Shown here: positions 8,089 through 17,052 of the stretch, piece after piece
How positions within the stretch are numbered: the stretch's first letter is position 1
How the letters are laid out: each line of letters begins with the position of its first letter
NCBI RefSeq assembly: GCF_000190375.1
Contig: NZ_AEWG01000063.1
Span: 1-64,000, forward strand
DNA from: Rubrivivax benzoatilyticus JA2 = ATCC BAA-35
GTDB taxonomy: Bacteria > Pseudomonadota > Gammaproteobacteria > Burkholderiales > Burkholderiaceae_C
DNA length: 64,000 nt
Direction of reading: 5' to 3'
Program-made: the position numbers and the translations under genes
The notes under the pieces: model-generated
Told to the model about the DNA's origin: nothing
The model's database searches: none
The model's input: only the letters and a program-made list of their open reading frames with translations

Positions 8089-9579
8089 ATGACCGCCACG
8101 CCCGCCTACGACGCGCTCGCCGCCACCTGGACCCGTTTGCACCGCCTGGGTCACCTGCAATCGATCGCCAGCTGGGACCAGTCGGCCAACATGCCGCCCA
8201 AGGGCAACGAGGCGCGTGCCGAGGCGATGGCCGAGATGGCGGCGCTGCTGCACGGCCTGGTCACCGACCCGGCGCTGGCCGCGCGCCTGCAAGCCGCCGA
8301 GACCGAGCCGCTGGACGAGGCGCGCCGCGCCAACCTTGGCGAGATGCGCCGCCAGTGGCGCGCCGCCAACGTGCTGCCGACCGAGCTCGTCGAGCGCCAG
8401 CAGATGGCCACCGCACGCTGCGAACACGCCTGGCGCACGCAGCGTCCGGCCAACGACTGGGCCGGCCTGGTGCCCAACCTGAAGGAGGTCGTCGCGCTGG
8501 CGCGCGAGGAGGCCTCGCGCCTGGCCGACGATCTCGGCGTGTCGCGCTACGAGGCGCTGATGGACCGCTACGAGCCCGGGCTGACGACGGCCCAGGTCGA
8601 CCGTGTCTTCGGCGAGCTGCGCCAGTGGCTGCCGGGGCTGATCCGCCAGGTCGTCGAGCGCCAGTCGCGCGAGACGGTGCTGGTGCCCGAAGGCCCGTTC
8701 GCGCGCGACGCGCAGCGCCGGCTGTGCGAGGAGACGATGCGCCTGCTGGGCTTCGACTTCGACGCCGGCCGGCTGGACGTCAGCACGCACCCGTTCTGCG
8801 GCGGCGTGCCCGAGGACGTGCGCCTGACGACGCGTTTCCGCGACGACGAGTTCCTCGGCAGCCTGATGGGCACGATCCACGAGACCGGCCACGCGCGCTA
8901 CGAGCAGAACCTGCCGCGCGAGTGGCTGGGCCAGCCGCTGGCGCAGGCGCGTTCGATGGCCATCCACGAGAGCCAGTCGCTGTCCTTCGAGATGCAGCTC
9001 GGCTGCCACCCCGGGTTCGTCGCCGGCCTGGCGCCGCGCATCGCCGCGGCCTTCGGCGAGCAGCCGGCCTTCGCGCCGGCCAACCTGCAGAAGCTGCTGA
9101 CGCGCGTGAAGCCGGGTTTCATCCGCGTCGACGCCGACGAGGTCACCTACCCGGCGCACGTGATCCTGCGCTACGAGATCGAGCGCCCGCTGGTCGAAGG
9201 CGAGATCGAGGTCGAGGACATCCCGGCGCTGTGGGACGCCAAGATGGCCGAGCTGCTGGGCGTGGACACACGCGGCAACTTCAAGGACGGCCCGATGCAG
9301 GACGTGCACTGGCCGCTGGGGCTGATCGGCTACTTCCCCTGCTACTCGCTGGGCGCGATGTACGCCGCGCAGTGGTTCGCGGCGATGCGCCGCGCGATGC
9401 CGCACCTGGACGAGCGCATCGCCGCCGGCGAGCTGGCGCCGGTCTTCGGCTGGCTGCGCGAGAACATCTGGCTGCCGGCCAGCCGCTGGAGCACCGACGA
9501 GCTGACGCGCCGCGCCAGCGGCGAGACGCTGAACCCGGCGCACTTCCGCGCCCACCTCGAGGCGCGTTACCTGGGCTGA
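8089..9579 (+). CDS. carboxypeptidase M32 (Taq type)
   Basis: A 496-residue zinc carboxypeptidase, the normal length for M32. The zinc site is HETGH at His264-His268, with the family HES motif at His293-Glu294 (MAIHESQSLSFEMQ). The N-terminus (SIASWDQSANMPPKGNEARAE) and the DVHWPLGLIGYFPCYSLGA block near the C-terminus are typical. The enzyme removes C-terminal residues from peptides with broad specificity and is cytoplasmic. The stop lies 1 bp from the stop of the convergent patatin gene, leaving no room for a terminator. Confidence 0.94.
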   Translation: MTATPAYDALAATWTRLHRLGHLQSIASWDQSANMPPKGNEARAEAMAEMAALLHGLVTDPALAARLQAAETEPLDEARRANLGEMRRQWRAANVLPTELVERQQMATARCEHAWRTQRPANDWAGLVPNLKEVVALAREEASRLADDLGVSRYEALMDRYEPGLTTAQVDRVFGELRQWLPGLIRQVVERQSRETVLVPEGPFARDAQRRLCEETMRLLGFDFDAGRLDVSTHPFCGGVPEDVRLTTRFRDDEFLGSLMGTIHETGHARYEQNLPREWLGQPLAQARSMAIHESQSLSFEMQLGCHPGFVAGLAPRIAAAFGEQPAFAPANLQKLLTRVKPGFIRVDADEVTYPAHVILRYEIERPLVEGEIEVEDIPALWDAKMAELLGVDTRGNFKDGPMQDVHWPLGLIGYFPCYSLGAMYAAQWFAAMRRAMPHLDERIAAGELAPVFGWLRENIWLPASRWSTDELTRRASGETLNPAHFRAHLEARYLG

Positions 9580-9580
9580 G

Positions 9581-10810
9581 TCAGCGCGCGGCGGCCAGCC
9601 GGCGCTCGAGATCGTCGAGCACCTCGTCGAGCCGCCGCATCGCCTTCGCGGTGGCGCCGCGCGCCGGGCGCCGGCGGCGTTTCAGCGGGACCAGCCGGCG
9701 CGTCTCGTCGTCGAGCGCGGCGTCGTCCAGGCGGATGCCGTGCGCGGCCAGCCGCGGCGCCAGCTCGTCGCGGCGCGCGCGCAGGTCGGCGCGCGTCTGC
9801 TGGTAGGCGTGTTCGGCCATCGCCCGGCGCTGCGAGTAGCCGAAGGTGTTGGCCAGGAACATCTCCGGGTCGCGCTGGTCGGGCTCGAAGAGCACGATCT
9901 CGGTGCCCGGATGCGTCTGCTCGTAGCCGCGCATGCCGAGCTCCAGCCGCGAGTGGATCAGCGTGCGGAAGGTCTGGCTCAGCACCACCGGCAGGCCGCC
10001 GTCGGCCAGGCGCGGGATGCGCTGGCCGGCGCGGGCCGTCGGCGTCGCGTGGCGCCCGACATGGCCCGACTCGAAAGGCACCAGCGGGTTCAGGCACAGC
10101 ACCAGGTCCATGTCCATGTCGAGCAGCACACGCGCGTGCAGCGTCTTCTTCAGCGCACCGTCGACGTAGCAGCGGCCGTCGATCGGCACCGGCGGGAACA
10201 GCCCCGGCAGCGCCGCGCTGGCGGCCACCGCGCGCGAGATCGGCACGTGCTCCCAGCCCGGCCGGCCGAAGGGCGCCGACTGGCCGCTGTCGAGGTCGGT
10301 GGCGACGATGACCAGCGGCCGCGCGACCTGGCGGAAGTCGTTGCTGCGCCCCGGCGCCGACAGCATGCGCGCCACCTGACGCTCCAGCGCCTCGTGGCCG
10401 AAGAGGCCGGCCGGCAGCGCGCGGCCCAGGCGTTCGAGCGCGGTCAGCAGCGAGCGCCGCTCGAAGGCGTAGTCCCAGGCGGCGTGCGCCACCAGCGCCG
10501 GCAGCATCGCCAGCCGGCGGCCGTACTCGCGCCAGGCCGGCTGCACGAACAGCCCCGGGCGGATGACGTCGTCGTCGGGCCCCTGGTTGAGGATGAACGA
10601 GGTGCAGAGCTGGCGCGGCGTGATGCCGTTGGCCAGCCCGGCGGCGATGAAGCCGCCGGCCGAGACACCGACGTAGCCGTCCAGCCGCGTGAAGTCGACG
10701 CCGACGAAGGACTCGTCGAGCGCGCACAGCGCGCCGATCTCGTAGATCGCGCCCAGCGGGCCGCCACCGGCCAGGGCCAGGCCGATGCGCTTGGAGTCGG
10801 GTGTCGTCAT
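9581..10810 (-). CDS. patatin-like phospholipase family protein
   Basis: This 409-residue protein has the patatin fold motifs: oxyanion loop GGGPLG (15-20), nucleophile Ser50 in GVSAGG, and the catalytic Asp217 in YVDGALKK. Patatins are lipid acyl hydrolases with a Ser-Asp dyad. No signal peptide is evident, so it is probably intracellular. The C-terminal part (about 320-409) is Arg-rich and alpha-helical. Next to a phasin gene, an intracellular lipase or PHA-related esterase role is possible but unproved. Confidence 0.88.
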   Translation of the reverse strand: MTTPDSKRIGLALAGGGPLGAIYEIGALCALDESFVGVDFTRLDGYVGVSAGGFIAAGLANGITPRQLCTSFILNQGPDDDVIRPGLFVQPAWREYGRRLAMLPALVAHAAWDYAFERRSLLTALERLGRALPAGLFGHEALERQVARMLSAPGRSNDFRQVARPLVIVATDLDSGQSAPFGRPGWEHVPISRAVAASAALPGLFPPVPIDGRCYVDGALKKTLHARVLLDMDMDLVLCLNPLVPFESGHVGRHATPTARAGQRIPRLADGGLPVVLSQTFRTLIHSRLELGMRGYEQTHPGTEIVLFEPDQRDPEMFLANTFGYSQRRAMAEHAYQQTRADLRARRDELAPRLAAHGIRLDDAALDDETRRLVPLKRRRRPARGATAKAMRRLDEVLDDLERRLAAAR

Positions 10811-10871
10811 CGCTTGCCGGGGCGATGCGGCCCGTGGCGGGCCAGCGCCCCGCTCCGTTCAGAGGTGGTGA

Positions 10872-11486
10872 TCAGGCGGTCTTGGTGCGGCGCACGCGCT
10901 TCTTCGCCGGGGCCGGCGCCTCGGTGGGCGCTTCGGGGGCGGCTGCGGCCGGGGCTTCGGCCACCGGCGCGGGCTTGGCGGCGGCCTTGCGCGCCGTCTT
11001 GCGCGGCGCGGCGGCCTTGGCCGGGGCGGCGTTCAGGCGCTCGACCGCGGCGGCCAGCGCGTCGACCCGGTCGACCAGCGCCTGCACGTCCTTGGCCGTC
11101 GGCACGCCCAGGCGCGACAAGGCCTTGGCGGTGCGCTGCTCGAAGATCGCCTCGAGCTTGTCCCAGTTCTGCCCGGCGCGCGCGGTGACGCTGCCGGCCA
11201 TCGCCGTCATGCGGTCGGTGACCTCGCCGAGCTTCTCCTCGGCCACGGCCTGCGTCTTGCGCTGCAGGTGCACGCCTTCCTTGACCAGGGCCTCGAAGAC
11301 GCGGCCGCCTTCTTCCTGTGCCTTGGCGAACGCGCCCATGCCGGCCAGCCAGATCTGCTGCGCCGAGTCGCGCACCGCGCCGGCCATCGCCTTGTCGCTG
11401 CGCTGGGCGGCTGCGGTCTTGCGGGCGGGCTTCGCCGTCTTGGCCGCGGCCTTCTTCGCTGCCGTGGGGGCCTTCCTGGTTGCCAT
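10872..11486 (-). CDS. PhaF/PhaI-type phasin with histone-like tail
   Basis: The 204-residue protein carries the phasin core at about 30-135 ([28 protein letters not shown], then TDRMTAMAG). It is flanked by Lys/Ala/Pro-rich basic stretches, especially the C-terminal [18 protein letters not shown] followed by [10 protein letters not shown]. PhaF-like proteins coat polyhydroxyalkanoate granules through the core and bind DNA through the basic tail. The start is the ATG at 11486 with GAGGAG 5 bp upstream; earlier in-frame codons lack this site. No PHA synthase is in the window. Confidence 0.85.
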   Translation of the reverse strand: MATRKAPTAAKKAAAKTAKPARKTAAAQRSDKAMAGAVRDSAQQIWLAGMGAFAKAQEEGGRVFEALVKEGVHLQRKTQAVAEEKLGEVTDRMTAMAGSVTARAGQNWDKLEAIFEQRTAKALSRLGVPTAKDVQALVDRVDALAAAVERLNAAPAKAAAPRKTARKAAAKPAPVAEAPAAAAPEAPTEAPAPAKKRVRRTKTA

Positions 11487-11575
11487 CGTCGCTCCTCGTC
11501 GTCGTTCGTGGGTGCCCTCGTCAATCTTGGACGCAGGGCGGGCGGCCTGCATCCGATAACTCTAGTGAGACGGCT

Positions 11576-12601
11576 CTATCCACGCGGGCAGCCGTCGCCG
11601 CAGCCTTCGCAGCGGTGCACCTCGACCGTCACGTGGCGCAGCGGCGCGATCTCGGCCAGCCGCGCGCGGTAGACGGCCGCCGGCAGCGGCCGGTCGGCGA
11701 CGATCGCGATCGCGGCCGACCAGGCCTGGGCGCCGACCTGCCAGACGTGCAGGTCCGACAGCCGGGCGTCGCCGTCGGCCTCGATCAGCGTGCGGATGCG
11801 ACGGCTGATCTCGGGGTCGGCGGTGGCGTCGACCAGCGCGCGCGAACTCTGGCGCATGACGCCCAGCGCCCACTGTCCGATGACCAGCGCGCCCAGCAGC
11901 GCCACCGCCGGGTCCAGCCAGCGCCAGCCAAACCACAGCCCGCCGGCCAGCGCGGCGATCGCCAGCACCGAGGTCATCAGGTCGGCCAGCACGTGCAGGT
12001 AGGCGGCGCCGAAGTTGGCGTCGTGGTGGTGGTGGTGGTGGTGGTGGTGGCCGTGGGGATGGCTGTGGGGATGCTCGTCGTGATCGTGGTCGTCGTCGTG
12101 ATCGTCGTGGCGGTGGTGATGCCCGTGGTGGTCGTGCCCGCCGCGCGCCAGCAGCCAGGCGCTGACGAGGTTGACGGCCAGCCCCAGCACCGCCACGCCC
12201 ATCGCCTCGCCGAAGGCGATCGGGCGCGGCTCGCGCAGCGTGCCGATCGCGTCCCAGGCGATGCCGGCGGCGGCGGCCAGCAGCAGCAGGCCGCTGGTAT
12301 AGGCCGCCAGCACCTCGATCTTCCAGCCGCCGAAGGCGTAGCTGCCGTGCGCCGCGGCGCGCCGGGCCAGCCGGTAGGCGAGCACCGCGCCGCCCAGCGC
12401 CAGCGCGTGCGTGCCCATGTGCCAGCCGTCGGCCAGCAGCGCCAGAGAGCCGGTCCACCAGCCGGCGCCGACCTCGACGGCCATCGTCACCAGCGTCAGC
12501 GCGGTGACCTGCAGCAGCGCCTTCTCGCGCCGGGCGACACCTTCGTCGGCGAAGGCATGCGGGTGCAGGAACGGCGAGAGATCCTTGTGGTGCGAACTCA
12601 T
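11576..12601 (-). CDS. cation diffusion facilitator (DmeF-like) with His-rich loop
   Basis: A 341-residue CDF transporter, an inner-membrane metal/proton antiporter for divalent cations such as Zn, Co or Ni. It has six hydrophobic helices. The metal-site helices are marked by [15 protein letters not shown] (helix 2) and [14 protein letters not shown] (helix 5). Between helices 4 and 5 lies a loop of about 40 residues with some 23 His plus many Asp. The ending [11 protein letters not shown] carries three Cys. The N-terminus [16 protein letters not shown] resembles DmeF cobalt/nickel exporters. The start is the ATG at 12601. Confidence 0.9.
   Translation of the reverse strand: MSSHHKDLSPFLHPHAFADEGVARREKALLQVTALTLVTMAVEVGAGWWTGSLALLADGWHMGTHALALGGAVLAYRLARRAAAHGSYAFGGWKIEVLAAYTSGLLLLAAAAGIAWDAIGTLREPRPIAFGEAMGVAVLGLAVNLVSAWLLARGGHDHHGHHHRHDDHDDDHDHDEHPHSHPHGHHHHHHHHHDANFGAAYLHVLADLMTSVLAIAALAGGLWFGWRWLDPAVALLGALVIGQWALGVMRQSSRALVDATADPEISRRIRTLIEADGDARLSDLHVWQVGAQAWSAAIAIVADRPLPAAVYRARLAEIAPLRHVTVEVHRCEGCGDGCPRG
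12023..12050. repeat. (GTG)9 triplet run inside the CDF gene
   Basis: Nine consecutive GTG triplets on the plus strand read as nine identical CAC histidine codons in the CDF transporter. His elsewhere in the loop also uses mostly CAC, but this is the only uninterrupted tract. It is prone to replication slippage, which would change the number of His residues in frame. Confidence 0.9.
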
Positions 12602-12672
12602 GGCGCCCGACTGTACGACGCGCCCGGGTGGGGCGCCCTCCGGGGCAACCGGCAGGGCGCGGACCGCGTCCC

Positions 12673-12678
12673 TACAAT
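12673..12678 (+). promoter_or_regulatory. -10 element of the argB transcript
   Basis: TACAAT ends 37 nt upstream of the argB ATG at 12716. It overlaps an alternative ATG at 12677, which argues against that upstream start. The -35 is not clear. Confidence 0.45.
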
Positions 12679-12715
12679 GCCCGCCACTCCTGTTTCTGCC
12701 GACGGAAAGCCGCCG

Positions 12716-13618
12716 ATGTCCACCGCCGAGACCCCCACCGCCCACATCACCCCGCGCGAGAAGGCCGAGATCCTGGCGCAGGCGCTGCCCTACATCCGCA
12801 AGTACCACGGCAAGACGCTGGTCATCAAGTACGGCGGCAACGCGATGACCGACCCGGCGCTGCAGCAGGACTTCGCCGAGGACATCGTGCTGCTGAAGCT
12901 CGTCGGCATGAACCCGATCGTCGTGCACGGCGGCGGCCCGCAGATCGACGAGGCGCTGTCGCGCCTGGGCAAGAAGGGCACCTTCATCCAGGGCATGCGC
13001 GTCACCGACGAGGAGACGATGGAAGTCGTCGAATGGGTGCTCGGCGGCGAGGTGCAGCAGGACATCGTCGGCCTGATCAACGCCGCCGGCGGCAAGGCCG
13101 TGGGCCTGACCGGCCGCGACGGCGGCATGATCCGCGCACGCAAGCTGAAGATGCTCGACAAGAACGACCCGTCGATCGAACACGACGTCGGCCAGGTCGG
13201 CGAGATCACCGCCATCGACCCCTCGGTGGTGCAGGCGCTGCAGGACGACCAGTTCATCCCCGTCATCAGCCCGATCGGCTTCGGCGAGAAGAACGAGAGC
13301 TACAACATCAACGCCGACCTCGTCGCCAGCAAGCTGGCCACGGTGCTGAAGGCCGAGAAGCTGATGCTGCTGACGAACACGCCGGGCGTGCTGGACAAGA
13401 ACGGCACGCTGCTCACCGACCTGACGGCGCGCGAGATCGACGGCCTGTTCGCCGACGGCACGATCAGCGGCGGCATGCTGCCGAAGATCGCAGGCGCGCT
13501 GGACGCCGCCAAGAGCGGCGTCAACGCGGTGCACATCATCGACGGCCGCGTGCCGCACGCGACGCTGCTGGAGATCCTGACCGACCAGGCCTTCGGCACG
13601 ATGATCCGCAGTCATTGA
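12716..13618 (+). CDS. argB: acetylglutamate kinase
   Basis: ArgB phosphorylates N-acetylglutamate in the second step of arginine synthesis. It has 300 residues, the normal length. The amino acid kinase fold motifs are KYGGNAM (phosphate site), VVHGGGPQI (substrate glycine loop), [10 protein letters not shown] and SGGMLPKI. The start was set at 12716 because the preceding TACAAT overlaps the upstream ATG at 12677. argJ, another acetyl-cycle gene, lies at 36734 in the same window but in a separate transcript. The stop overlaps the TTG of the following HAD gene. Confidence 0.96.
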   Translation: MSTAETPTAHITPREKAEILAQALPYIRKYHGKTLVIKYGGNAMTDPALQQDFAEDIVLLKLVGMNPIVVHGGGPQIDEALSRLGKKGTFIQGMRVTDEETMEVVEWVLGGEVQQDIVGLINAAGGKAVGLTGRDGGMIRARKLKMLDKNDPSIEHDVGQVGEITAIDPSVVQALQDDQFIPVISPIGFGEKNESYNINADLVASKLATVLKAEKLMLLTNTPGVLDKNGTLLTDLTAREIDGLFADGTISGGMLPKIAGALDAAKSGVNAVHIIDGRVPHATLLEILTDQAFGTMIRSH

Positions 13619-14307
13619 GCGGCGCCACGCACGACCGGGTCTGGCTGTTCGACCTGGACAACACGCTGCACGACGCGTCGCACGCGGCGTTCGGCCAGCT
13701 CAACGTCGGCATGACCGACTACATCGAGCGTGAGCTGGGCCTGAGCCGCGCCGAGGCCGACGCGCTGCGCCGGCGCTACTGGCTGCGCTACGGCGCGACG
13801 CTGCTCGGGCTGATGCGCCACCACGGCGTCGACGCCGCCCACTTCCTCGAGCAGACCCACCGGCTGCCCGGGCTGGAGGAGCGGGTGCGCGGCCAGGCTC
13901 ACGACTTCGCCGCGCTGGCCCGGCTGCCCGGGCGCAAGGTGCTGCTGACCAATGCGCCGGCGCTGTACACGCAGCGTGTGCTCGGCGTGCTGGGCATCGC
14001 GCACCTGTTCGAGCGGCTGATCCCGATCGAGGACATGCGTGTCTTCGGCCAGCTGCGGCCCAAGCCCGACACGCGCATGCTGCGCCGCGTGGCCGCGCGG
14101 CTGAAGGTGCCGCCCGGGCGCTGCATCCTCGTCGAGGACACGCTGGGCCACCTGAAGGCGGCGCGCTCGATCGGCATGGGCACGGTCTGGATGCAGCGTT
14201 TCGCGCGCCGCACGCGCGTGGCGATGCCGGTCGCCTCGCGGCTGACGCTGGTGCCGCCGTACGTCGACCGGCGCATCGTGCGCCTGTCCACGCTGCTGCG
14301 CGGCTAG
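13615..14307 (+). CDS. HAD-superfamily pyrimidine 5'-nucleotidase
   Basis: The 230-residue HAD hydrolase has nucleophile Asp13 and Asp15 in FDLDNTLH, motif II LLTNAP, motif III Lys in LRPKPD, and motif IV LVEDT. The cap region between motif I and II ([18 protein letters not shown]) matches the pyrimidine 5'-nucleotidase (SDT1-like) branch. The start is the TTG at 13615, which shares bases with the argB stop (TTGA), so translation is probably coupled. The substrate is likely UMP or CMP by family, but other phosphates are possible. Confidence 0.87.
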   Translation: MSGATHDRVWLFDLDNTLHDASHAAFGQLNVGMTDYIERELGLSRAEADALRRRYWLRYGATLLGLMRHHGVDAAHFLEQTHRLPGLEERVRGQAHDFAALARLPGRKVLLTNAPALYTQRVLGVLGIAHLFERLIPIEDMRVFGQLRPKPDTRMLRRVAARLKVPPGRCILVEDTLGHLKAARSIGMGTVWMQRFARRTRVAMPVASRLTLVPPYVDRRIVRLSTLLRG

Positions 14308-14325
14308 CGCGGCGCGGCCCTATGC

Positions 14326-14331
14326 CAGAAT
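14326..14331 (+). promoter_or_regulatory. -10-like element before slmA
   Basis: CAGAAT lies 47 nt upstream of the chosen slmA ATG at 14379. It falls inside the reading frame if the upstream ATG at 14322 were used, which favours the shorter protein. No -35 is seen. Confidence 0.35.
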
Positions 14332-14378
14332 CCCAAAGTCCCCTCCCGCCCCCACGACATCCTCTTCTCGCCGCCCGA

Positions 14379-15050
14379 ATGGAAGACCAGAGCGCCCACG
14401 CCGACCCGCTGGCCCCGGCGACGGTCTCCGAGCCGGTGACGCCGGCGGTCGCCACCGCCGCGCCGGCGCGCAAGCGCCCGCGCCCCGGCGAGCGCCGCGT
14501 GCAGATCCTGCAGACGCTGGCGCAGATGCTCGAGCAGCCGGGCGCCGAACGCATCACGACGGCCGCGCTGGCGGCGCGCCTGGACGTCAGCGAAGCGGCG
14601 CTGTACCGCCACTTCGCCAGCAAGGCGCAGATGTTCGAGGGGCTGATCGAGTTCATCGAGTCCAGCGTCTTCACGCTGGTCAACCAGATCGCCGAGCGCG
14701 AGCCTTCGGGCGCGGCGCAGGCGCGGCGCATCGTCGCGGTGCTGCTGCAGTTCGGCGAGAAGAACCCGGGCATGACGCGGGTGATGGTCGGCGACGCGCT
14801 GGTCTTCGAGCACGAGCGCCTGGCCGCGCGCATGAACCAGTTCTTCGACCGCCTGGAGTCGCAGCTGCGCCAGAGCCTGCGCGCCGCGGCCGACGAAAGC
14901 GGCTCGGCGACCCCCACGGTGGACGCCAACGCGATCGCCTCGGCGCTGGTCGCGTTCGCGGTCGGCCGCCTGCACCGCTACGCACGCTCGGGCTTCCGCC
15001 GCTCGCCGACCGAGCTGCTCGAGCCGGCGCTGCAACGCCTCGCCGCCTGA
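14379..15050 (+). CDS. slmA: nucleoid occlusion factor SlmA (TetR fold)
   Basis: From the ATG at 14379 the protein has 223 residues. The TetR-type DNA-binding domain starts at RPRPGERRVQILQTLAQML. Its helix-turn-helix is TTAALAARLDVSEAALYRHF, followed by ASKAQMFEGLIEFIES. These blocks match SlmA, which binds SBS sites over the nucleoid and blocks FtsZ assembly there. The N-terminal ~35 residues are disordered and Pro/Ala-rich. An in-frame ATG at 14322 would add 19 residues, but it precedes a probable -10. It follows argB and the HAD nucleotidase, as in other Burkholderiales. Confidence 0.9.
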   Translation: MEDQSAHADPLAPATVSEPVTPAVATAAPARKRPRPGERRVQILQTLAQMLEQPGAERITTAALAARLDVSEAALYRHFASKAQMFEGLIEFIESSVFTLVNQIAEREPSGAAQARRIVAVLLQFGEKNPGMTRVMVGDALVFEHERLAARMNQFFDRLESQLRQSLRAAADESGSATPTVDANAIASALVAFAVGRLHRYARSGFRRSPTELLEPALQRLAA

Positions 15051-15057
15051 GCGCGCG

Positions 15058-15714
15058 GTGGTCCACGTCGAGCTTGCCGGGCAGGCGCTCGTCCTGCTGC
15101 CCGAACGCTGTGCCTTCCTGCCAGCCGAGCGCATGCTGCTCGTCGCCGACGCCCACCTGGGCAAGGCCCAGAGTTTCCGCAGCCTGGGCGTGCCGGTGCC
15201 GGCGGGCACCACGAGCCGGACGCTGGAGATGCTGGACGCCGCCATCGCCGCCACCGGCGCCGAACGCATCGTCTTCCTCGGCGACCTGATCCACTCGTCG
15301 CGCTCGCGCACGCCGGGCACGGCGCAGGCCGTGGCACGCTGGCGCGCGCGCCATCCGGGCCTGGCGCTGACGCTGGTGCGCGGCAACCACGACCGCCACG
15401 CCGGCGACCCGCCGCCGGACTGGGGCATCGACTGCGTCGACGGCCCGCTGCGTGTCGGCGCGCTGGCGCTGGCCCACGAACCCGAGCCGATCGCCGGCGC
15501 CTACGTCATCGGCGGCCATCTGCACCCGGCGGTGGCGCTCGGCGGCCCGGCGCACGACCGCCTGCGGCTGCCGTGTTTCCACTTCGGGCCCGAGGTCGGC
15601 GTGCTGCCGGCCTTCGGCGCCTTCACCGGCTGCGCCACCGTCGAGCACCGCCCGGGCGACCGGACCTGGGTCGTCGTCGACGACACGCTGCGCCCCCTAC
15701 ACTCGGTTCCATGA
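15058..15714 (+). CDS. PdeM-type calcineurin-like phosphoesterase
   Basis: The 218-residue metallophosphoesterase starts at a GTG 7 bp after slmA. The metal-ligand motifs are in order: DAHLGK (Asp31, His33), GDLIHS, RGNHDRH and GGHLHPA. The pattern and length fit the ligase-associated DNA damage response endonuclease PdeM group. In many genomes PdeM sits beside a Lhr-like helicase and an ATP-dependent ligase; neither is next to it here. The in vivo substrate is uncertain. The stop overlaps the ATG of the DUF815 gene (ATGA). Confidence 0.85.
   Translation: MVHVELAGQALVLLPERCAFLPAERMLLVADAHLGKAQSFRSLGVPVPAGTTSRTLEMLDAAIAATGAERIVFLGDLIHSSRSRTPGTAQAVARWRARHPGLALTLVRGNHDRHAGDPPPDWGIDCVDGPLRVGALALAHEPEPIAGAYVIGGHLHPAVALGGPAHDRLRLPCFHFGPEVGVLPAFGAFTGCATVEHRPGDRTWVVVDDTLRPLHSVP
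15698..15703 (+). promoter_or_regulatory. -10-like element just before the DUF815 gene
   Basis: TACACT lies inside the end of the pdeM gene and ends 7 nt before the DUF815 ATG at 15711. Initiation at the usual distance would start the RNA at or next to the start codon. The -35 is not clear. Confidence 0.4.
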
Positions 15715-16589
15715 TCCCGACGTCTTCCGTGGAGGCGCTGCTCGCGCGCGCCGAATCGCTGCTCGCGCGGCTGGAGTCGGTGCTGCCGCACCCGCCGGCC
15801 GCGCCCGACTGGGCCGCGTCGCCCGCCTTCCGCTACCGCCGCCGCGGCAACGCCGGCGTGCTCGAACCCGTGCGCCACGTCGCGACGATCCGCCTGGCCG
15901 ACCTGAAGGAGATCGACGGCCAGAAGGAACGCCTGGTGCGCAACACCGAGCAGTTCGTCGCCGGCCGCGGCGCCAACAACGTGCTGCTGACCGGCGCGCG
16001 CGGCACGGGGAAAAGTTCGCTGATCAAGGCCTGCCTCAACGAGTACGCGCCGCGTGGCCTGCGCCTGATCGAGGTCGACAAGGCCGACCTCGTCGACCTG
16101 CCCGACATCGTCGACCTGGTTGCCGACCGCCCCGAACGTTTCGTCGTCTTCTGCGACGACCTCAGCTTCGACGAAGGCGAGCCCGGCTACAAGGCGCTGA
16201 AGAGCATGCTCGACGGCTCGGTGGCGCAGACCGCCGACAACGTGCTGATCTACGCCACCAGCAACCGGCGCCACCTGCTGCCCGAGTACATGCGCGAGAA
16301 CCTCAGCTACACGCACACCGACGACGGCGAGGTGCACCCGGGCGAGGTCGTCGAGGAGAAGATCTCGCTGTCCGAGCGTTTCGGGCTGTGGATCAGCTTC
16401 TACCCGTTCTCGCAGAACGAGTATCTGGCGATCGTCGCGCAGTGGCTGCGGGCCTTCGGCGTCGGCGAGCAGGCCATCGCCGCGGCGCGCCAGGAGTCGC
16501 TGGTCTGGGCGCTGGAGCGCGGTTCGCGCTCGGGCCGTGTCGCGCAGCAGTTCGCACGCGACTACGCCGGGAGGCTGGGCGATGGCTGA
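15711..16589 (+). CDS. DUF815 family ATP-binding protein
   Basis: A 292-residue P-loop ATPase of the DUF815 family. Walker A is TGARGTGKSSL (Lys101) and Walker B is RFVVFCDDLSFDE. There is a sensor-like NVLIYATSNRRHLLPEYM, then FGLWISFYPFSQNEYL. The fold is AAA+-like. The biological role is not established. It is coupled to pdeM (4 bp overlap) and to the mutT-like gene (8 bp overlap), so the three are probably co-translated, which may hint at DNA or nucleotide maintenance. Confidence 0.9.
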   Translation: MIPTSSVEALLARAESLLARLESVLPHPPAAPDWAASPAFRYRRRGNAGVLEPVRHVATIRLADLKEIDGQKERLVRNTEQFVAGRGANNVLLTGARGTGKSSLIKACLNEYAPRGLRLIEVDKADLVDLPDIVDLVADRPERFVVFCDDLSFDEGEPGYKALKSMLDGSVAQTADNVLIYATSNRRHLLPEYMRENLSYTHTDDGEVHPGEVVEEKISLSERFGLWISFYPFSQNEYLAIVAQWLRAFGVGEQAIAAARQESLVWALERGSRSGRVAQQFARDYAGRLGDG

Positions 16590-17052
16590 GGCGAGCGAGC
16601 GCACGCCGGTCGACGTCGGGTCATCTGAACCGCGCCGTCCGGTGGACGTCGCGGTCGGGGTTCTCGTGGCCCCCGACGGCCGCTTCCTGCTGACCAGCCG
16701 CCCCGAGGGCAAGGTCTACGCCGGCCACTGGGAGTTCCCCGGCGGCAAGCTGGAGGCCGGCGAGACGGTCGAGCAGGCGCTGCGGCGCGAGCTGCAGGAA
16801 GAACTCGGCATCACGATCGGCCCGGCCGAGCCCTGGAAGATCGAGCTGATGGACTACCCGCACGCCCGCGTGCGGCTGCATTTCTGCAAGGTCTACCGCT
16901 GGCAAGGCGAGTTCGAGATGCGCGAGCGCCAGCAGATGGCCTGGCAGACGCTGCCGGTCGAGGTGAGGCCGGTGCTGCCGGGCACGGTGCCGGTGCTGGC
17001 CTGGTTCGCCGAGGAACGGGGATTCACCGGCCCGACGCACACGGCTGCGTAA
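16582..17052 (+). CDS. MutT-like NUDIX hydrolase (8-oxo-dGTP diphosphatase type)
   Basis: The 156-residue NUDIX protein carries the box GGKLEAGETVEQALRRELQEE. It is preceded by FLLTSRPEGKVYAGHWEFPG, as in MutT, which removes oxidised dGTP. The start is the ATG at 16582 with GGGAGG about 8 bp upstream; the gene begins inside the end of the DUF815 gene. The TAA stop forms part of the -10-like TAAACT ahead of hisI. Confidence 0.88.
   Translation: MAEASERTPVDVGSSEPRRPVDVAVGVLVAPDGRFLLTSRPEGKVYAGHWEFPGGKLEAGETVEQALRRELQEELGITIGPAEPWKIELMDYPHARVRLHFCKVYRWQGEFEMRERQQMAWQTLPVEVRPVLPGTVPVLAWFAEERGFTGPTHTAA

Noticed and set aside
14322-14378. Upstream ATG of slmA
   Set aside because: It would place the probable -10 hexamer CAGAAT within the coding sequence and adds only a low-complexity Pro/Ser stretch.
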